Assembly: GCF_019218295.1 (NCBI RefSeq)
Contig: NZ_JAHUZF010000006.1
Location: 1-64,000 of the forward strand
DNA length: 64,000 bases
Reading direction: 5' to 3'
Source of the DNA: Maritimibacter sp. DP1N21-5
GTDB lineage: Bacteria; Pseudomonadota; Alphaproteobacteria; Rhodobacterales; Rhodobacteraceae
The notes beneath the pieces were generated by a model. That model ran no database searches and had not been told where the DNA came from. It was given only the letters and a program-made list of their open reading frames with translations. Both the position numbers and the translations under genes were made by a program. Below are positions 36,140-45,292 of the stretch, piece after piece (within the stretch, counting starts at the first letter, position 1; every line of letters starts with the position of its first letter).

Positions 36140-37475
36140 GGTCGGCTCCGAGAAGTGCGCGGGCGCGGGGGCGGTAGATCAGCAGGAGGCCGAGGATCGA
36201 GAGGGCGAGGATCAGTGCTGGGAGCAGCGTGATCGACAGGCGCAGGGCGCCGATGGCGGCGTCGGTCTGGTCGGTCACCCCTTGGGTCGTTTCCTGCCAG
36301 CCATAGGTGGCCAATACGAGGCCGAGAAGCAGGGGCGCTATGGCGTTGGCGACCTTCTGGCCGAAGATCCAGACGGCGGAGAACGCCCCTTCGATCGCGG
36401 CACCGGTCTCGCGCCGGGTGACGTCCATGAGGTCGGGGAACATGGCCCAGGGGATCTGTTGGTAGGCGCCGTTGGTCATGCCGGCCAGAACGAACATGCC
36501 GGCCATGAGCGTGGTGTTTGTGCTGGGCAGCAGGGTGTAGAGCGTGCTGAGCAGGGCGATGTAGAGCACGAGCCCGAGGATCAGGGCCTGAAGCTTGCCG
36601 AGCCGTCCGGAGGCGAGCACCCAGATCACCTGGCTGAGGATCGCGCCCACGACAAAGGCGGCAAAGAGCAGCGACAGCATCGACAACGCTTGCGCGGCGC
36701 CGCTGAGCAACGTGCCCCCGGGGTCCTGCACCAGGTAGAGCGCGGCAAAGGGCAGACCGGCGGTGATGGTCGAGACGGCGAGGGTCATGACGCCGTATAG
36801 CACAACCAGCGTGGCGAATGCCGGGTTTGAAAGGACAAGCCGCAGGGAGGCCAAGAGGCCGACCTGGCTGCTGTGTTCGATCCGGGGGGCCTTGCGCGTG
36901 AACCAGACCGACGCCCAAATGGGCAACACCATCAACGGGGCCGCGATCAGCATCGCACCGTCATAGCCCTGGCCCTGTGCAAGGCCGGGGATCACGGCGC
37001 CGCCGATCAGGATACCGATGGAGGCAAAGGCCATGCGCCAGCCGGTCATGGCAGAGCGTTCGCGGGGATCCTGCGTCATCTCCCCTGCCGTCGCGCCATA
37101 GGGGATAACGACCATGGTGAAGCCGATGGTCGCCACGACAAAGAAGCCCGCGACCCAGAGCGCGCCGGACATGCCTGTTGCGGGCGACATGAACATGGCC
37201 ACCGTCCCTGCCGTCATCACCACGGCGCCCACGATCATCCAGGGCGCCCGGCGGCCCCAGCGGCTTTGGGTGTTGTCCGACAAATAGCCCACGAGCGGGT
37301 CGGTGATGATGTCAAAGGCCAGAATGCCTGTCGTGATCATGCCAGCAATTCCAACCGGCACGCCCAGCACCGACGTCAGAAAGGCCAGCACCAGCAACTG
37401 CTTGACCACCACAAAGACCACGATGCCCATGTCGGCCAGGCCCCAGCCCGCCTTTTGTCCGCGCGACAGCGCCAT
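36129..37475 (-). CDS. MFS transporter, GPH (MelB-like) type
   Basis: A 448-aa protein from ATG 37475 (MALSRGQKAGWGLAD), with GGAGGGGACG just upstream. About 12 membrane helices. AFDIITDPLVGYLSDNTQSRWGRRAPWM is the signature of glycoside-pentoside-hexuronide/cation symporters. Likely an inner-membrane cation-coupled sugar or organic-solute importer. Its downstream overlap with a hydrolase suggests the substrate is an ester or glycoside, which is inference only. Confidence 0.85.
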   Translation of the reverse strand: MALSRGQKAGWGLADMGIVVFVVVKQLLVLAFLTSVLGVPVGIAGMITTGILAFDIITDPLVGYLSDNTQSRWGRRAPWMIVGAVVMTAGTVAMFMSPATGMSGALWVAGFFVVATIGFTMVVIPYGATAGEMTQDPRERSAMTGWRMAFASIGILIGGAVIPGLAQGQGYDGAMLIAAPLMVLPIWASVWFTRKAPRIEHSSQVGLLASLRLVLSNPAFATLVVLYGVMTLAVSTITAGLPFAALYLVQDPGGTLLSGAAQALSMLSLLFAAFVVGAILSQVIWVLASGRLGKLQALILGLVLYIALLSTLYTLLPSTNTTLMAGMFVLAGMTNGAYQQIPWAMFPDLMDVTRRETGAAIEGAFSAVWIFGQKVANAIAPLLLGLVLATYGWQETTQGVTDQTDAAIGALRLSITLLPALILALSILGLLLIYRPRARALLGADHAL

Positions 37476-37547
37476 ATCGTCCCCTCCCCAGGTCCGGTTT
37501 TGCGCCACCTTGTCCAAAATCGGCCTCAGCGCCAACAAAACGCGACG

Positions 37548-38300
37548 TCACGCGGAGAGTAGGCTAACCTCCTCCACCGCCTGTTCGATCAGGCGCAGGC
37601 AGGTGTCGTCGGAAAAGCGGTGGTCGGCATCCTTGACCAGCATCAGGCGCATGTCGGGGCTGTCGGCGTGGTTCAAAAGGCGGACGGCCGTTTCAGTGCT
37701 GACCGCCGTGTCGGCAGTGCCTTGCAGGGAGCGGACGGGGAATGGCAGGGAAAGTGGATCACGCAGGACCAGATTGTTGCGCCCATCTTCGATCAACCGA
37801 CTGGTGATGATGTAGGGCTCCATATAGTCCGAGGGCAAGGCGATCTGGCCGTTGGTCTCAAGCTCGCCCTTTTGCGCGTCGGTGAAGCTGGCCCAATAGC
37901 CGTCCTCGGTGAAGTCGGGGGCGGCAGCGATGGTGACAAGCCCCGCAACCCGATCGGGATGCGCGCGAGCATAAAGCAGCGATTGCCAGCCCCCCATGGA
38001 ACTGCCGACGACGATCAGCTTGCCGGTTGTCAGCGTGTTCAGAGCGTGCGCCGTGTCCTCGGCCCAGTCGCCGATGCTGCCCTCTTCGAACGTGCCTGAG
38101 CTTTCTCCGTGGCCTGAATAGTCGAACCGCAGAAAGGCACGGCCTTGCGCGCGGCACCATGCTTCGAGGTGGATCGCCTTGGTCCCCTCCATGTCGGATT
38201 TCAGACCACCCAGAAACACCACGCATGGTCCCGACCCATCGGCCCGGTGATAGGCCAGCCGCCGCCCCTGCGGCGTGTCGAGATAGTCCGGTCCGCTCAT
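37548..38300 (-). CDS. Alpha/beta hydrolase (serine aminopeptidase-like)
   Basis: A 250-aa hydrolase from ATG 38300 (MSGPDYLDTPQGRRLAYHR). CVVFLGGLKSDMEGTKA and FDYSGHGESSG match the carboxylesterase/monoacylglycerol-lipase group. The nucleophile is in VVGSSMGGWQSLL; the late His is in KDADHRFSDD. Divergent from the HTH-SRPBCC gene 122 bases away. Confidence 0.85.
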   Translation of the reverse strand: MSGPDYLDTPQGRRLAYHRADGSGPCVVFLGGLKSDMEGTKAIHLEAWCRAQGRAFLRFDYSGHGESSGTFEEGSIGDWAEDTAHALNTLTTGKLIVVGSSMGGWQSLLYARAHPDRVAGLVTIAAAPDFTEDGYWASFTDAQKGELETNGQIALPSDYMEPYIITSRLIEDGRNNLVLRDPLSLPFPVRSLQGTADTAVSTETAVRLLNHADSPDMRLMLVKDADHRFSDDTCLRLIEQAVEEVSLLSA

Positions 38301-38422
38301 GTCCACCCTCCTGCGTTTTGGCGGATCATCCGCAAGCATCTGGTGACTGTCCATCCCGGTCGTTGCAATTTCTATATGTTACCACCTTGTCACGTGACTA
38401 TTTACTCACATATAAGTATTCC

Positions 38423-39196
38423 ATGGATGATCTGTTCAAAGCCTTGTCCGACCCCGCCCGCCGCACGCTGCTTGATGCCCTGCGCGACCGCGACGGTCAG
38501 TCCCTGCAGGATTTGCAGGGCTTGCTGGACATGACCCGGTTTGGGGTCATGAAGCATCTGGGCGTGCTGGAAGAGGCCGGGCTGATCACCACGAAAAAGG
38601 TGGGGCGCTTCAAGCACCACTACCTCAACGCCCTGCCCTTGCAGGAAGCGATTGACCGTTGGATCGACCCCTACCGGGTCAAACCTGCGGCCCGAGCGGT
38701 ACTCGACCTAAAATATCAGCTTGAAGACGAAGGAGACCCCGAGATGTCAAAACCCGATTTCGTGATGGAGACATATATCAAGACCACGCAGGACCGTTTG
38801 TGGGACGTGCTGCTGGATGAAGATGCGATCCCGCATTATCACTTCATCTGCAGCAAGGCGACGCGCAATGGCGAAGCGATCACCATGCATTTTCCCGACG
38901 GCTCGCCCATGCTGACCAACCGGCTGCTGTCATCCGATCCCAAAAGCCGCCAGGAATGGACGTTCGAGCCGCATTGGGACCCCACGACCGAGATCCCAGC
39001 CAGCCGCGTGGTGTATTTGATGCGTCCCGAGGGTGATTTTGTCCGTCTGACCGTCGAACATTACGAATTGGGCGAACCGGCCGTGCCGGGTGAAGGGGTG
39101 GCCGATGGCTGGGTGCGCTGGGCGGCGGGCCTGAAAACCTGGCTTGAGACGGGCGAGGACGCCCATATCGGCCCCATGGACCGGGCGGAGGCGTAA
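38423..39196 (+). CDS. ArsR-type HTH fused to SRPBCC (AHSA1) domain
   Basis: A 257-aa protein from ATG 38423 (MDDLFKALSDPARRTLLDALRDRDG). The first ~95 residues form an ArsR winged HTH (LSDPARRTLLDAL, MTRFGVMKHLGVLEEAGLI, KHHYLNALPL). After a short linker comes an AHSA1/SRPBCC ligand-binding domain from about residue 105 (METYIKTTQDRLWDVLLDEDAIPHYHF to DGWVRWAAGLKTWLETGE). No metal-binding Cys pairs are seen, so a hydrophobic ligand rather than a metal probably controls DNA binding. It is immediately upstream of a MAPEG gene and divergent from a hydrolase; both are candidate targets. Confidence 0.85.
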   Translation: MDDLFKALSDPARRTLLDALRDRDGQSLQDLQGLLDMTRFGVMKHLGVLEEAGLITTKKVGRFKHHYLNALPLQEAIDRWIDPYRVKPAARAVLDLKYQLEDEGDPEMSKPDFVMETYIKTTQDRLWDVLLDEDAIPHYHFICSKATRNGEAITMHFPDGSPMLTNRLLSSDPKSRQEWTFEPHWDPTTEIPASRVVYLMRPEGDFVRLTVEHYELGEPAVPGEGVADGWVRWAAGLKTWLETGEDAHIGPMDRAEA

Positions 39197-39199
39197 GTC

Positions 39200-39616
39200 A
39201 TGGCGACCGAACTTGTTGTTCTCGGTATTCTCGCGCTGATGGCGGCCTCCCTCTGGATCCCGTACATCGTCGGCGTGAACACCGCGCCAGAAGGGTCAAT
39301 CCCCGCCGATGCGCCCGATGGGTTCATCCTGCCCCCTGACCCGAACGTCCACCGGCCTTGGGTGCGGCGGGCATACCGTGCGCATCTGAACCTGCTGGAG
39401 CAATCGGTGCCGTTTGCCGTGCTGGTGTTGCTGGTCGATCGCGTGGACGGGTTCACGGCGTTGACCTTGTGGGCCAGCATTGCCTTTCTGCTGCTGCGGA
39501 TCGCACATGCGGTGGGTTACATCACCGGCACGGCGCGCTTTCCGGGGCGTCCGCTGATCTTTACCGGCGGCTGGATCTGTTGCCTTTTGATGGGCTGGGC
39601 GCTTTTTGCGGCCTGA
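39200..39616 (+). CDS. MAPEG family membrane protein
   Basis: A 138-aa protein with four hydrophobic helices. The conserved Arg/Asn region PWVRRAYRAHLNLLEQSVPFAVLVLL and a late FTGGWICCLL fit the MAPEG family (eicosanoid/glutathione membrane enzymes). It starts three bases after the HTH-SRPBCC stop. A hairpin at 39623-39641 closes the unit. Confidence 0.82.
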   Translation: MATELVVLGILALMAASLWIPYIVGVNTAPEGSIPADAPDGFILPPDPNVHRPWVRRAYRAHLNLLEQSVPFAVLVLLVDRVDGFTALTLWASIAFLLLRIAHAVGYITGTARFPGRPLIFTGGWICCLLMGWALFAA

Positions 39617-39622
39617 CGCCGG

Positions 39623-39645
39623 TCCGCGCCCTTGACGGGCGCGGA
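39623..39645 (+). terminator. Terminator after the MAPEG gene
   Basis: TCCGCGCCC (39623-39631) pairs with GGGCGCGGA over a five-base loop and is followed by TTTG. The T-run is short, so termination may be partial. Confidence 0.6.
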
Positions 39646-39666
39646 TTTGCCGGTTTCTGTGTGCCC

Positions 39667-39738
39667 ATGAGCAACCGCATTACACACCCCTATTACTATG
39701 GCACGCATTCCCTGCGTGCTTTTGGTGTGACTGCATAA
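39667..39738 (+). CDS. Candidate 23-residue small protein or leader peptide
   Basis: A complete ATG-to-TAA frame of 24 codons coding for 23 residues that open MSNRITHPYYYGTHSLR and end GVTA. It sits between two hairpin terminators. Its stop is four bases before the second hairpin, and a GNAT gene follows. The HPYYYGTH core is unusual for random sequence. No Shine-Dalgarno is visible in the 15 bases upstream. It could be a free small protein or an attenuator-type leader for the GNAT gene. I cannot place it in a family from memory. Confidence 0.4.
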   Translation: MSNRITHPYYYGTHSLRAFGVTA

Positions 39739-39742
39739 CACC

Positions 39743-39767
39743 AAGGCCGCGTTCGAGCGGCCTTTCC
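39743..39767 (+). terminator. Hairpin between the small ORF and the GNAT gene
   Basis: AAGGCCGC (39743-39750) pairs with GCGGCCTT (39757-39764) over a six-base loop, ending in a CTTTCCC tail. Intrinsic-terminator-like, and well placed for attenuation. Confidence 0.65.
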
Positions 39768-39808
39768 CTGCCTTCCCGAACGCGGCGCGTTTGAGAGAGG
39801 AGGCAGAG

Positions 39809-40273
39809 ATGCCGATAACGATACGAAAGATGCGCGAGACGGACGTTCCCGAGGTCGTGACCATGATCAGCGGTTTGGCGGCCTGCCATGATGATGTGCC
39901 GGATATTGACCCGGACAGGCTGGCGCGAGATGCTTTGGGCAAAGATCCGTGGATGACCGTTCTGGTCGCCGACGGCGGGTCACGATTGGTTGGCTACGCT
40001 GCTCTGATGCGGGAGGCGCAACTCCACTTCGGAGCGCGGGGAATGAACCTGCACCACTTGTTTGTCTGTCGTGACGCGCGGGGCAACAATGTGGGGGCCG
40101 CCTTGGTGCGGGCCTGCCGGGAGATGGCCCATTCACAAGAGTGCAGCTTCATGACCGTGGGCACGCATCCCGACAATCACAAGGCCAAGCGCTTTTACGA
40201 GCGCGAGGGGTTCCTGCGCCGCAGCGGCACGGGACCGCGTTTCAGCGTTCGATTGGATCAGCCGCCTACGTAA
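39809..40273 (+). CDS. GNAT family N-acetyltransferase
   Basis: A 154-aa enzyme from ATG 39809 (MPITIRKMRETD), with GAGAGGAGG upstream. The acetyl-CoA-binding segment is LHHLFVCRDARGNNVGAALVRAC, with the pyrophosphate loop RGNNVGAA, and the C-terminal KAKRFYEREGFLRR is typical of GNAT proteins. Substrate unknown. Its end overlaps the convergent small gene at 40258 by 16 bases. Confidence 0.88.
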   Translation: MPITIRKMRETDVPEVVTMISGLAACHDDVPDIDPDRLARDALGKDPWMTVLVADGGSRLVGYAALMREAQLHFGARGMNLHHLFVCRDARGNNVGAALVRACREMAHSQECSFMTVGTHPDNHKAKRFYEREGFLRRSGTGPRFSVRLDQPPT

Positions 40274-40470
40274 GGACCCTTGGCGGGGCGGTAGAACGTC
40301 TTTTGATTGTGCAGCCGCCCCAACAGATCGTGGATCTGGCGGACATTGTCATTTGCCGCTTTCGAGGCGAGGTCGTCATTGATGGCGGCGTTCTTGGACG
40401 CGCGCAGCGCATCCTCGATCAGGTCCAGGTCTTCAACGGACAGTTCAAACGTCTTGTTGTACTTGGGCAC
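40258..40470 (-). CDS. Small conserved-looking hypothetical protein
   Basis: A 70-aa protein, helical, acidic first half (TFELSVEDLDLIEDALRASKN) and a basic end (LHNQKTFYRPAKGPYVGG). No signal or metal motif. The clean start, coding-like composition and convergent arrangement with the GNAT gene support it as real. Function not recognised. Confidence 0.65.
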   Translation of the reverse strand: MPKYNKTFELSVEDLDLIEDALRASKNAAINDDLASKAANDNVRQIHDLLGRLHNQKTFYRPAKGPYVGG

Positions 40471-40642
40471 TGCGCGTTCCTCTCGCGATCAGAAGTTTCC
40501 GATAGTGAACACCCTCTTACTTAAGGATTCGCGCGCGCCCGTCCAGTGCAAAAGGTCGGTTTTCGTCTGTTTTTTGTCGTTTTGCCTACATACATTTGTG
40601 TGTCGCATTGAAGCCGCCGCAATATGCACCATAACGGCGAGG

Positions 40643-41806
40643 ATGACGCCTCCATCCATACTTATTGCAGTCCTGTCCGCGTGTAATTTCCTGATCGGCA
40701 TGGGCGTCTTTGTCATTGTCGGCGTGTTGGAGCCTTTGGGTGCTGATTTCGGCATATCGGCTGCTTCTGCCGGAACGTTGATGACGGTCTATGCCCTGTC
40801 CTATGCGGTGCTGTCGCCTGTATTGGTGTCTTTGACGGGGGCAATGGGTCGGCGACGCGTTATGGCTCTCGGCTTGTCAATGTTTCTTGCGGCAGCTTTT
40901 TTGTCAGCTGTGTCGCCCAATATGACAGTGCTGAGTGCCGCGCGCCTTCTTGCAGCGGCCGGAGCTGGTTTGTTCACGCCTGTTGCTGCCGCGGTTGCTG
41001 CAGGCCTTTACCCCGCCGAGCAGCGCGCCCGAGTGTTGGCGGCTGTGTTTTTCGGTCTTTCACTGGCGCAGGTGATCGGTGTGCCTGCCGGCGGGTGGAT
41101 CGGCTATACCTTTGGCTGGCAATGGGCCTTCTGGCTTGTCGTCGGACTGGCGTTTCCCTGCATCGCCTTGATCTGGGTTCTCGTTCCAAGCGGACTTGCA
41201 TTTCAGCCTGTATCATTGCGTGACTTGATGGGCACGCTGCGGAACGGACGCATGATGCTCGCCGTGCTGTTCACCGCAACCTTTCTGGCGGCCGTCAACG
41301 TACTCTACACCTACATCGCGCCTTTGCTGAGCGAAACGATGGGCTACGGGCGGGACGGGATCACCTTGGTTCTCGTGGTGTTCGGTGGAGGCGCGGTCAT
41401 AGGGAACATCATGGGTGGCATTCTGGCTGACAGGATCGGATGGCACCGCACGCTCACTTTGTTGTGCATATTGCAGGCCTGTATCATGCCAACCTTTTCC
41501 CTTTTGCCGTTACCCGCTCCGTTCCTTTTGGCGCTGACCTTTGCATGGTCAATGTCCGGCTGGTCGTTCATGGCGGGTCAGCAGTTGCGCCTGATAGGGC
41601 TGGCCGGCCCACAGGCACCGGTTGTTCTGGCGTTGAACGCCGCCGCAATTTACGTCGGCATTGCAACAGGATCAGCGATTGGTGGCCTGGCTATTCTTGG
41701 ACACGGCATTTCCAGCGTCGGCATGGTCGCAGGGGCCGTGGCAGTGATGGCTCTTTTGCATCTCACCCTGTCCGCAAAGATCGGTCCTACCGCACAGACC
41801 GCTTGA
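40643..41806 (+). CDS. MFS transporter (AraJ/drug-export-like)
   Basis: A 387-aa protein from ATG 40643 (MTPPSILIAVLSACNFLIGM); longer frame upstream is intergenic. About 12 membrane helices. GAMGRRRVMALGLSMF is the MFS loop 2-3 motif and DRIGWHRTLTLL its second-half echo. AraJ/YdeA-like exporters fit best. Substrate unknown; it is isolated, next to thrS. Confidence 0.85.
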   Translation: MTPPSILIAVLSACNFLIGMGVFVIVGVLEPLGADFGISAASAGTLMTVYALSYAVLSPVLVSLTGAMGRRRVMALGLSMFLAAAFLSAVSPNMTVLSAARLLAAAGAGLFTPVAAAVAAGLYPAEQRARVLAAVFFGLSLAQVIGVPAGGWIGYTFGWQWAFWLVVGLAFPCIALIWVLVPSGLAFQPVSLRDLMGTLRNGRMMLAVLFTATFLAAVNVLYTYIAPLLSETMGYGRDGITLVLVVFGGGAVIGNIMGGILADRIGWHRTLTLLCILQACIMPTFSLLPLPAPFLLALTFAWSMSGWSFMAGQQLRLIGLAGPQAPVVLALNAAAIYVGIATGSAIGGLAILGHGISSVGMVAGAVAVMALLHLTLSAKIGPTAQTA

Positions 41807-41893
41807 CGCAGGCCCTCGCGCCTGTCACATCGCCCAGACACATACCCTAGCAACCGGGCGTTCCGTGGGCGCCAAACTGACGAGGATGCCGAT

Positions 41894-43852
41894 ATGGCCA
41901 AAGATCAGCACCAGATTTCCCTTACCTTTCCCGACGGCAATGCGCGCGCGTACGACGCAGGCGTGACCCCTGCCGCCGTGGCCGAAAGCATTTCCAAAAG
42001 CCTGTCCAAGAAAGCGATCAGTGCGACCGTCGACGGCCAGCACTGGGATTTGCAGTGGCCCATCAACGGCGATGCACAGATTGCCATCCACACCATGCAG
42101 GACGAAGCGCAGGCCAATGAACTGGTCCGCCACGACCTGGCACACATCATGGCCCGCGCCGTACAGGAGATCTGGCCCGACACCAAGGTCACCATCGGCC
42201 CGGTGATCGAGAATGGCTGGTACTATGACTTCGACCGGGAGGAGCCGTTTACCCCTGAAGACCTCGGCCTGATCGAAAAGAAGATGAAAGAGATCATCAA
42301 CAAGCGTGATCCCGTCACCACCGAGGTGTGGGACCGCGATGTGGCGATCAAGTATTACGAGGACCGGGGCGAGCCCTACAAGGTCGAGCTGATCGAGAGC
42401 ATTCCGGGCGATGAGCCGCTGCGCATGTACTGGCACGGCGACTGGCAGGACCTGTGCCGCGGTCCGCATTTGCAGCACACCGGGCAGGTGCCTGGCGATG
42501 CGTTCAAGCTGATGTCGATCGCGGGCGCGTATTGGCGCGGTGATAGCAGCCGCGCGATGCTGCAACGCATCTACGGCGTGGCCTTTACCGGCAAGGAAAA
42601 GCTGCGCGCGCATCTGAACATGCTGGAGGAAGCCGCCAAGCGCGACCACCGCAAGCTGGGGCGCGAGATGGACCTGTTCCACATGCAGGAAGAGGCGCCG
42701 GGCCAGATCTTCTGGCATCCGAATGGCTGGACCATCTACACCGGCCTGCAGGACTACATGCGCCGCAAGCAGCGCGCGGGCGGGTACAAGGAAATCAACA
42801 CTCCGCAGGTCGTGGACCGCAAACTGTGGGAAGCCTCGGGCCACTGGGACAAATACCAGGAGCATATGTTCATCGTCGAGGTCGAGGAGGAACATGCCAA
42901 GGAAAAGGCGATCAACGCGCTGAAGCCGATGAACTGCCCCTGCCACGTGCAGGTGTTCAACCAGGGCCTCAAGTCGTATCGCGATCTGCCGCTGCGGCTG
43001 GCCGAGTTCGGATCATGCTCGCGCTACGAGCCGTCAGGCGCGTTGCATGGCATCATGCGCGTGCGCGGGTTTACCCAGGACGACGCGCACATCTTCTGCA
43101 CCGAAGATCAGATCGAGTCGGAATGCGCGAAGTTCATCAACTTCCTGGCCGAGGTCTACACCGACCTTGGGTTCGAGCAGTTCGAGATCAAGTTCGCCAC
43201 CCGCCCCGAAAAGCGGGTGGGGAGCGAGGAATCCTGGGACCATGTGGAAGGCGCACTTGAAGCCGCGATCAAGGCCACCGGGCGTGATTTCACGCTGGAG
43301 CCGGGCGATGGTGCTTTTTATGGCCCGAAGCTGGACTTCTACCTGACCGACGCGCTGGGCCGTGTCTGGCAATGCGGCACCTTCCAGGTCGATCCAAACC
43401 TGCCCGAGCGGCTGGGAGCCACTTACATTGCGCCGGATGGGTCGAAACAGCGCCCCTACATGCTGCACCGCGCGTGCCTCGGGTCGTTCGAACGGTTCAT
43501 CGGGATCCTGATCGAAGAACATGCGGGCAAGCTGCCCTTCTGGCTCGCCCCGCGACAGGTTGTCGTGGCCTCGATCACCTCCGAGGCTGATGACTACGTG
43601 GCGGAGGTCGTCGAGACACTGCGCGCCGCTGGCGTGCGGGCTGAGGCCGACATTCGCAATGAAAAGATCAACTACAAGGTGCGCGAACACTCGGTCGGCA
43701 AGGTGCCTGTGATCCTCGCTGTGGGTGCGCGCGAGGTCGAGGAAAAGACCGTGTCGGTGCGCCGTCTGGGTGAAAAGCAGACCAGCGTGCAGGCCTTGGC
43801 CGATGTGGCCGCTCAACTGGGTGCAGACGCGACACCGCCAGACCAGCGCTGA
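41894..43852 (+). CDS. thrS: Threonyl-tRNA synthetase
   Basis: A 652-aa class II synthetase with an N-terminal TGS domain (to about 65). The editing domain has HDLAH at 80-84. The catalytic core contains the zinc ligand Cys348 in MNCPCH and motif 2 ([23 protein letters not shown]); motif 3 is in [18 protein letters not shown]. The last ~100 residues form the anticodon-binding domain. All expected parts are present, so it is functional. It charges tRNA-Thr. A hairpin at 43893-43920 ends the gene. Confidence 0.97.
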   Translation: MAKDQHQISLTFPDGNARAYDAGVTPAAVAESISKSLSKKAISATVDGQHWDLQWPINGDAQIAIHTMQDEAQANELVRHDLAHIMARAVQEIWPDTKVTIGPVIENGWYYDFDREEPFTPEDLGLIEKKMKEIINKRDPVTTEVWDRDVAIKYYEDRGEPYKVELIESIPGDEPLRMYWHGDWQDLCRGPHLQHTGQVPGDAFKLMSIAGAYWRGDSSRAMLQRIYGVAFTGKEKLRAHLNMLEEAAKRDHRKLGREMDLFHMQEEAPGQIFWHPNGWTIYTGLQDYMRRKQRAGGYKEINTPQVVDRKLWEASGHWDKYQEHMFIVEVEEEHAKEKAINALKPMNCPCHVQVFNQGLKSYRDLPLRLAEFGSCSRYEPSGALHGIMRVRGFTQDDAHIFCTEDQIESECAKFINFLAEVYTDLGFEQFEIKFATRPEKRVGSEESWDHVEGALEAAIKATGRDFTLEPGDGAFYGPKLDFYLTDALGRVWQCGTFQVDPNLPERLGATYIAPDGSKQRPYMLHRACLGSFERFIGILIEEHAGKLPFWLAPRQVVVASITSEADDYVAEVVETLRAAGVRAEADIRNEKINYKVREHSVGKVPVILAVGAREVEEKTVSVRRLGEKQTSVQALADVAAQLGADATPPDQR

Positions 43853-43892
43853 GGCGAATTCTGCAACAAAGCGCATTGGTGAATGCAACAAA

Positions 43893-43921
43893 GGGCCGGA
43901 ATCCAAGGGGATTTCGGCCCA
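43893..43921 (+). terminator. Terminator after thrS
   Basis: GGGCCGGAATCC pairs with GGATTTCGGCCC (12 bp, one G-T) over an AAGG loop, followed by a weak T stretch (ATCTTAT). Confidence 0.7.
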
Positions 43922-44043
43922 TCTTATGACATCTGATAACGGGTCTGTGACACACCGCCTCGTGAGTGGTAACTTGTCGGCAAGCCGTCTTATGTTCGGC
44001 TCACGAACACAGAGTAACCGATATCCGAAAGGGAAGTTTGAAG

Positions 44044-44352
44044 ATGTCGAAGACAATGAAATCCGTTGCAATTGTTGGCGCTGTTGCCGCCGCCATGACC
44101 GCCCATTCCGCCACGACCGCCGAAGCGGCAGGCAAAGAGAAATGCTATGGCATCTCGCTGGCTGGCGAGAACGATTGCGCTGCCGGCCCCGGCACCACTT
44201 GCGCTGGCACCTCGACAGTGGACTACCAGGGCAATGCCTGGACGCTGGTTGACGCCGGCACCTGCGCCGAGATCGACCTGCCCGCCATGGCAGACGGCAC
44301 ACCGCGCACCGGCTCGCTGGAAGAGCTGAACCGCGATCTGCCCTCCGCATAA
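44044..44352 (+). CDS. bufA: Bufferin precursor (BufA, DUF2282)
   Basis: A 102-aa RiPP-like precursor from ATG 44044 ([12 protein letters not shown]). A signal peptide (to about 29, AEAAG) precedes a core with four cysteines, C34, C45, C53 and C74, in KEKCYG, NDCAAG, TTCAGT and GTCAE contexts, as in bufferins. Bufferins are MNIO-modified, cysteine-derived copper-binding peptides exported to the periplasm. The next genes encode the MNIO enzyme, its DUF2063 partner and a DoxX protein. A longer in-frame start at 43966 is less likely. Confidence 0.92.
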   Translation: MSKTMKSVAIVGAVAAAMTAHSATTAEAAGKEKCYGISLAGENDCAAGPGTTCAGTSTVDYQGNAWTLVDAGTCAEIDLPAMADGTPRTGSLEELNRDLPSA

Positions 44353-44427
44353 GGCGCGTCACACGCCTGCGCCGGGCCCCACAGGGCCTGGCACCCCTGC
44401 CTGATCCCCTGCCCCCAAGGTTCCGAC

Positions 44428-45288
44428 ATGCTGGATGCGACATTGACACCGCCCCGCCTGCCCGCAGCCCCCGGCGTGGGATACAAGGCACAGCATTTTG
44501 CCGATCTGCGCGCGGCGCCCGGCCCAGTCAAGTGGCTGGAAATACACGCGGAAAACTACATGGGCGATGGTGGCCGTCCACATGCCCAACTGCGCGCGCT
44601 GCGCGAGGATTTTGCCATTTCGGTCCACGGCGTCGGCCTGTCGATCGGTGGCGAAGGGCGCCTGGATCCGGATCATCTGGCCCGTTTGAAGGCGCTGGTG
44701 GGCTGGCTGGAACCGGCCAGCTTTTCCGAACATCTGGCGTGGTCGACCCATGGGGCCGAGTTTCTGGATGACCTGCTGCCCCTGCCCTACACCGATGCGA
44801 CTCTGATCCGCGTTGCGGACCATATCGATGAGGTTCAGGACGTGCTTGGCCGCCGGATGCTCTTGGAAAACCCCTCAAGCTATCTGGCCTTTGCCGAAAG
44901 CACCTGGTCCGAAACCGATTTCCTGGCCGAGCTGGTGCGTCGCACCGGTTGTGGCCTGCTGCTCGACGTGAACAACGTGTTCATTTCAGCAACCAATCTG
45001 GATTACACACCGCAGTCCTATCTCGACGCCTATCCCCTTACCGCCGTTGGAGAAATCCATGTCGGCGGCCATGATGAGGACGAAGACGACCACGGCGCGC
45101 CGCTGCTCATCGATAGCCACGGGCGCGAGGCAGCAGAGCCGGTCTGGGCGCTGCTGGACCACGCGCTTGCCGGTACGGGACCTGCGCCTGTGCTGGTCGA
45201 ATGGGACAACGACGTGCCCGACTGGCCCACCCTGCGGGCCGAGGCCGACCGTGCCGCCAGCGCACTGGCCGCCGTCCCTGCCGGGTGA
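44428..45288 (+). CDS. bufB: MNIO family bufferin-modifying enzyme (BufB, DUF692)
   Basis: A 286-aa TIM-barrel protein. Metal ligands are visible in [48 protein letters not shown] and [11 protein letters not shown], the multinuclear iron site of DUF692/MNIO enzymes. It converts core cysteines of the peptide into heterocycles (thiooxazole-type in known bufferins). Start ATG 44428 has AAGG seven bases upstream; the gap to the precursor is 75 bases and to the next gene only four. Confidence 0.93.
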   Translation: MLDATLTPPRLPAAPGVGYKAQHFADLRAAPGPVKWLEIHAENYMGDGGRPHAQLRALREDFAISVHGVGLSIGGEGRLDPDHLARLKALVGWLEPASFSEHLAWSTHGAEFLDDLLPLPYTDATLIRVADHIDEVQDVLGRRMLLENPSSYLAFAESTWSETDFLAELVRRTGCGLLLDVNNVFISATNLDYTPQSYLDAYPLTAVGEIHVGGHDEDEDDHGAPLLIDSHGREAAEPVWALLDHALAGTGPAPVLVEWDNDVPDWPTLRAEADRAASALAAVPAG

Positions 45289-45292
45289 CGTG

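Noticed and set aside
43968..43992. ECF-sigma-like promoter (GGTAACTT ... CGTCTTA) upstream of bufA
   Set aside because: The gap between elements is shorter than usual for ECF promoters, so it was not annotated.
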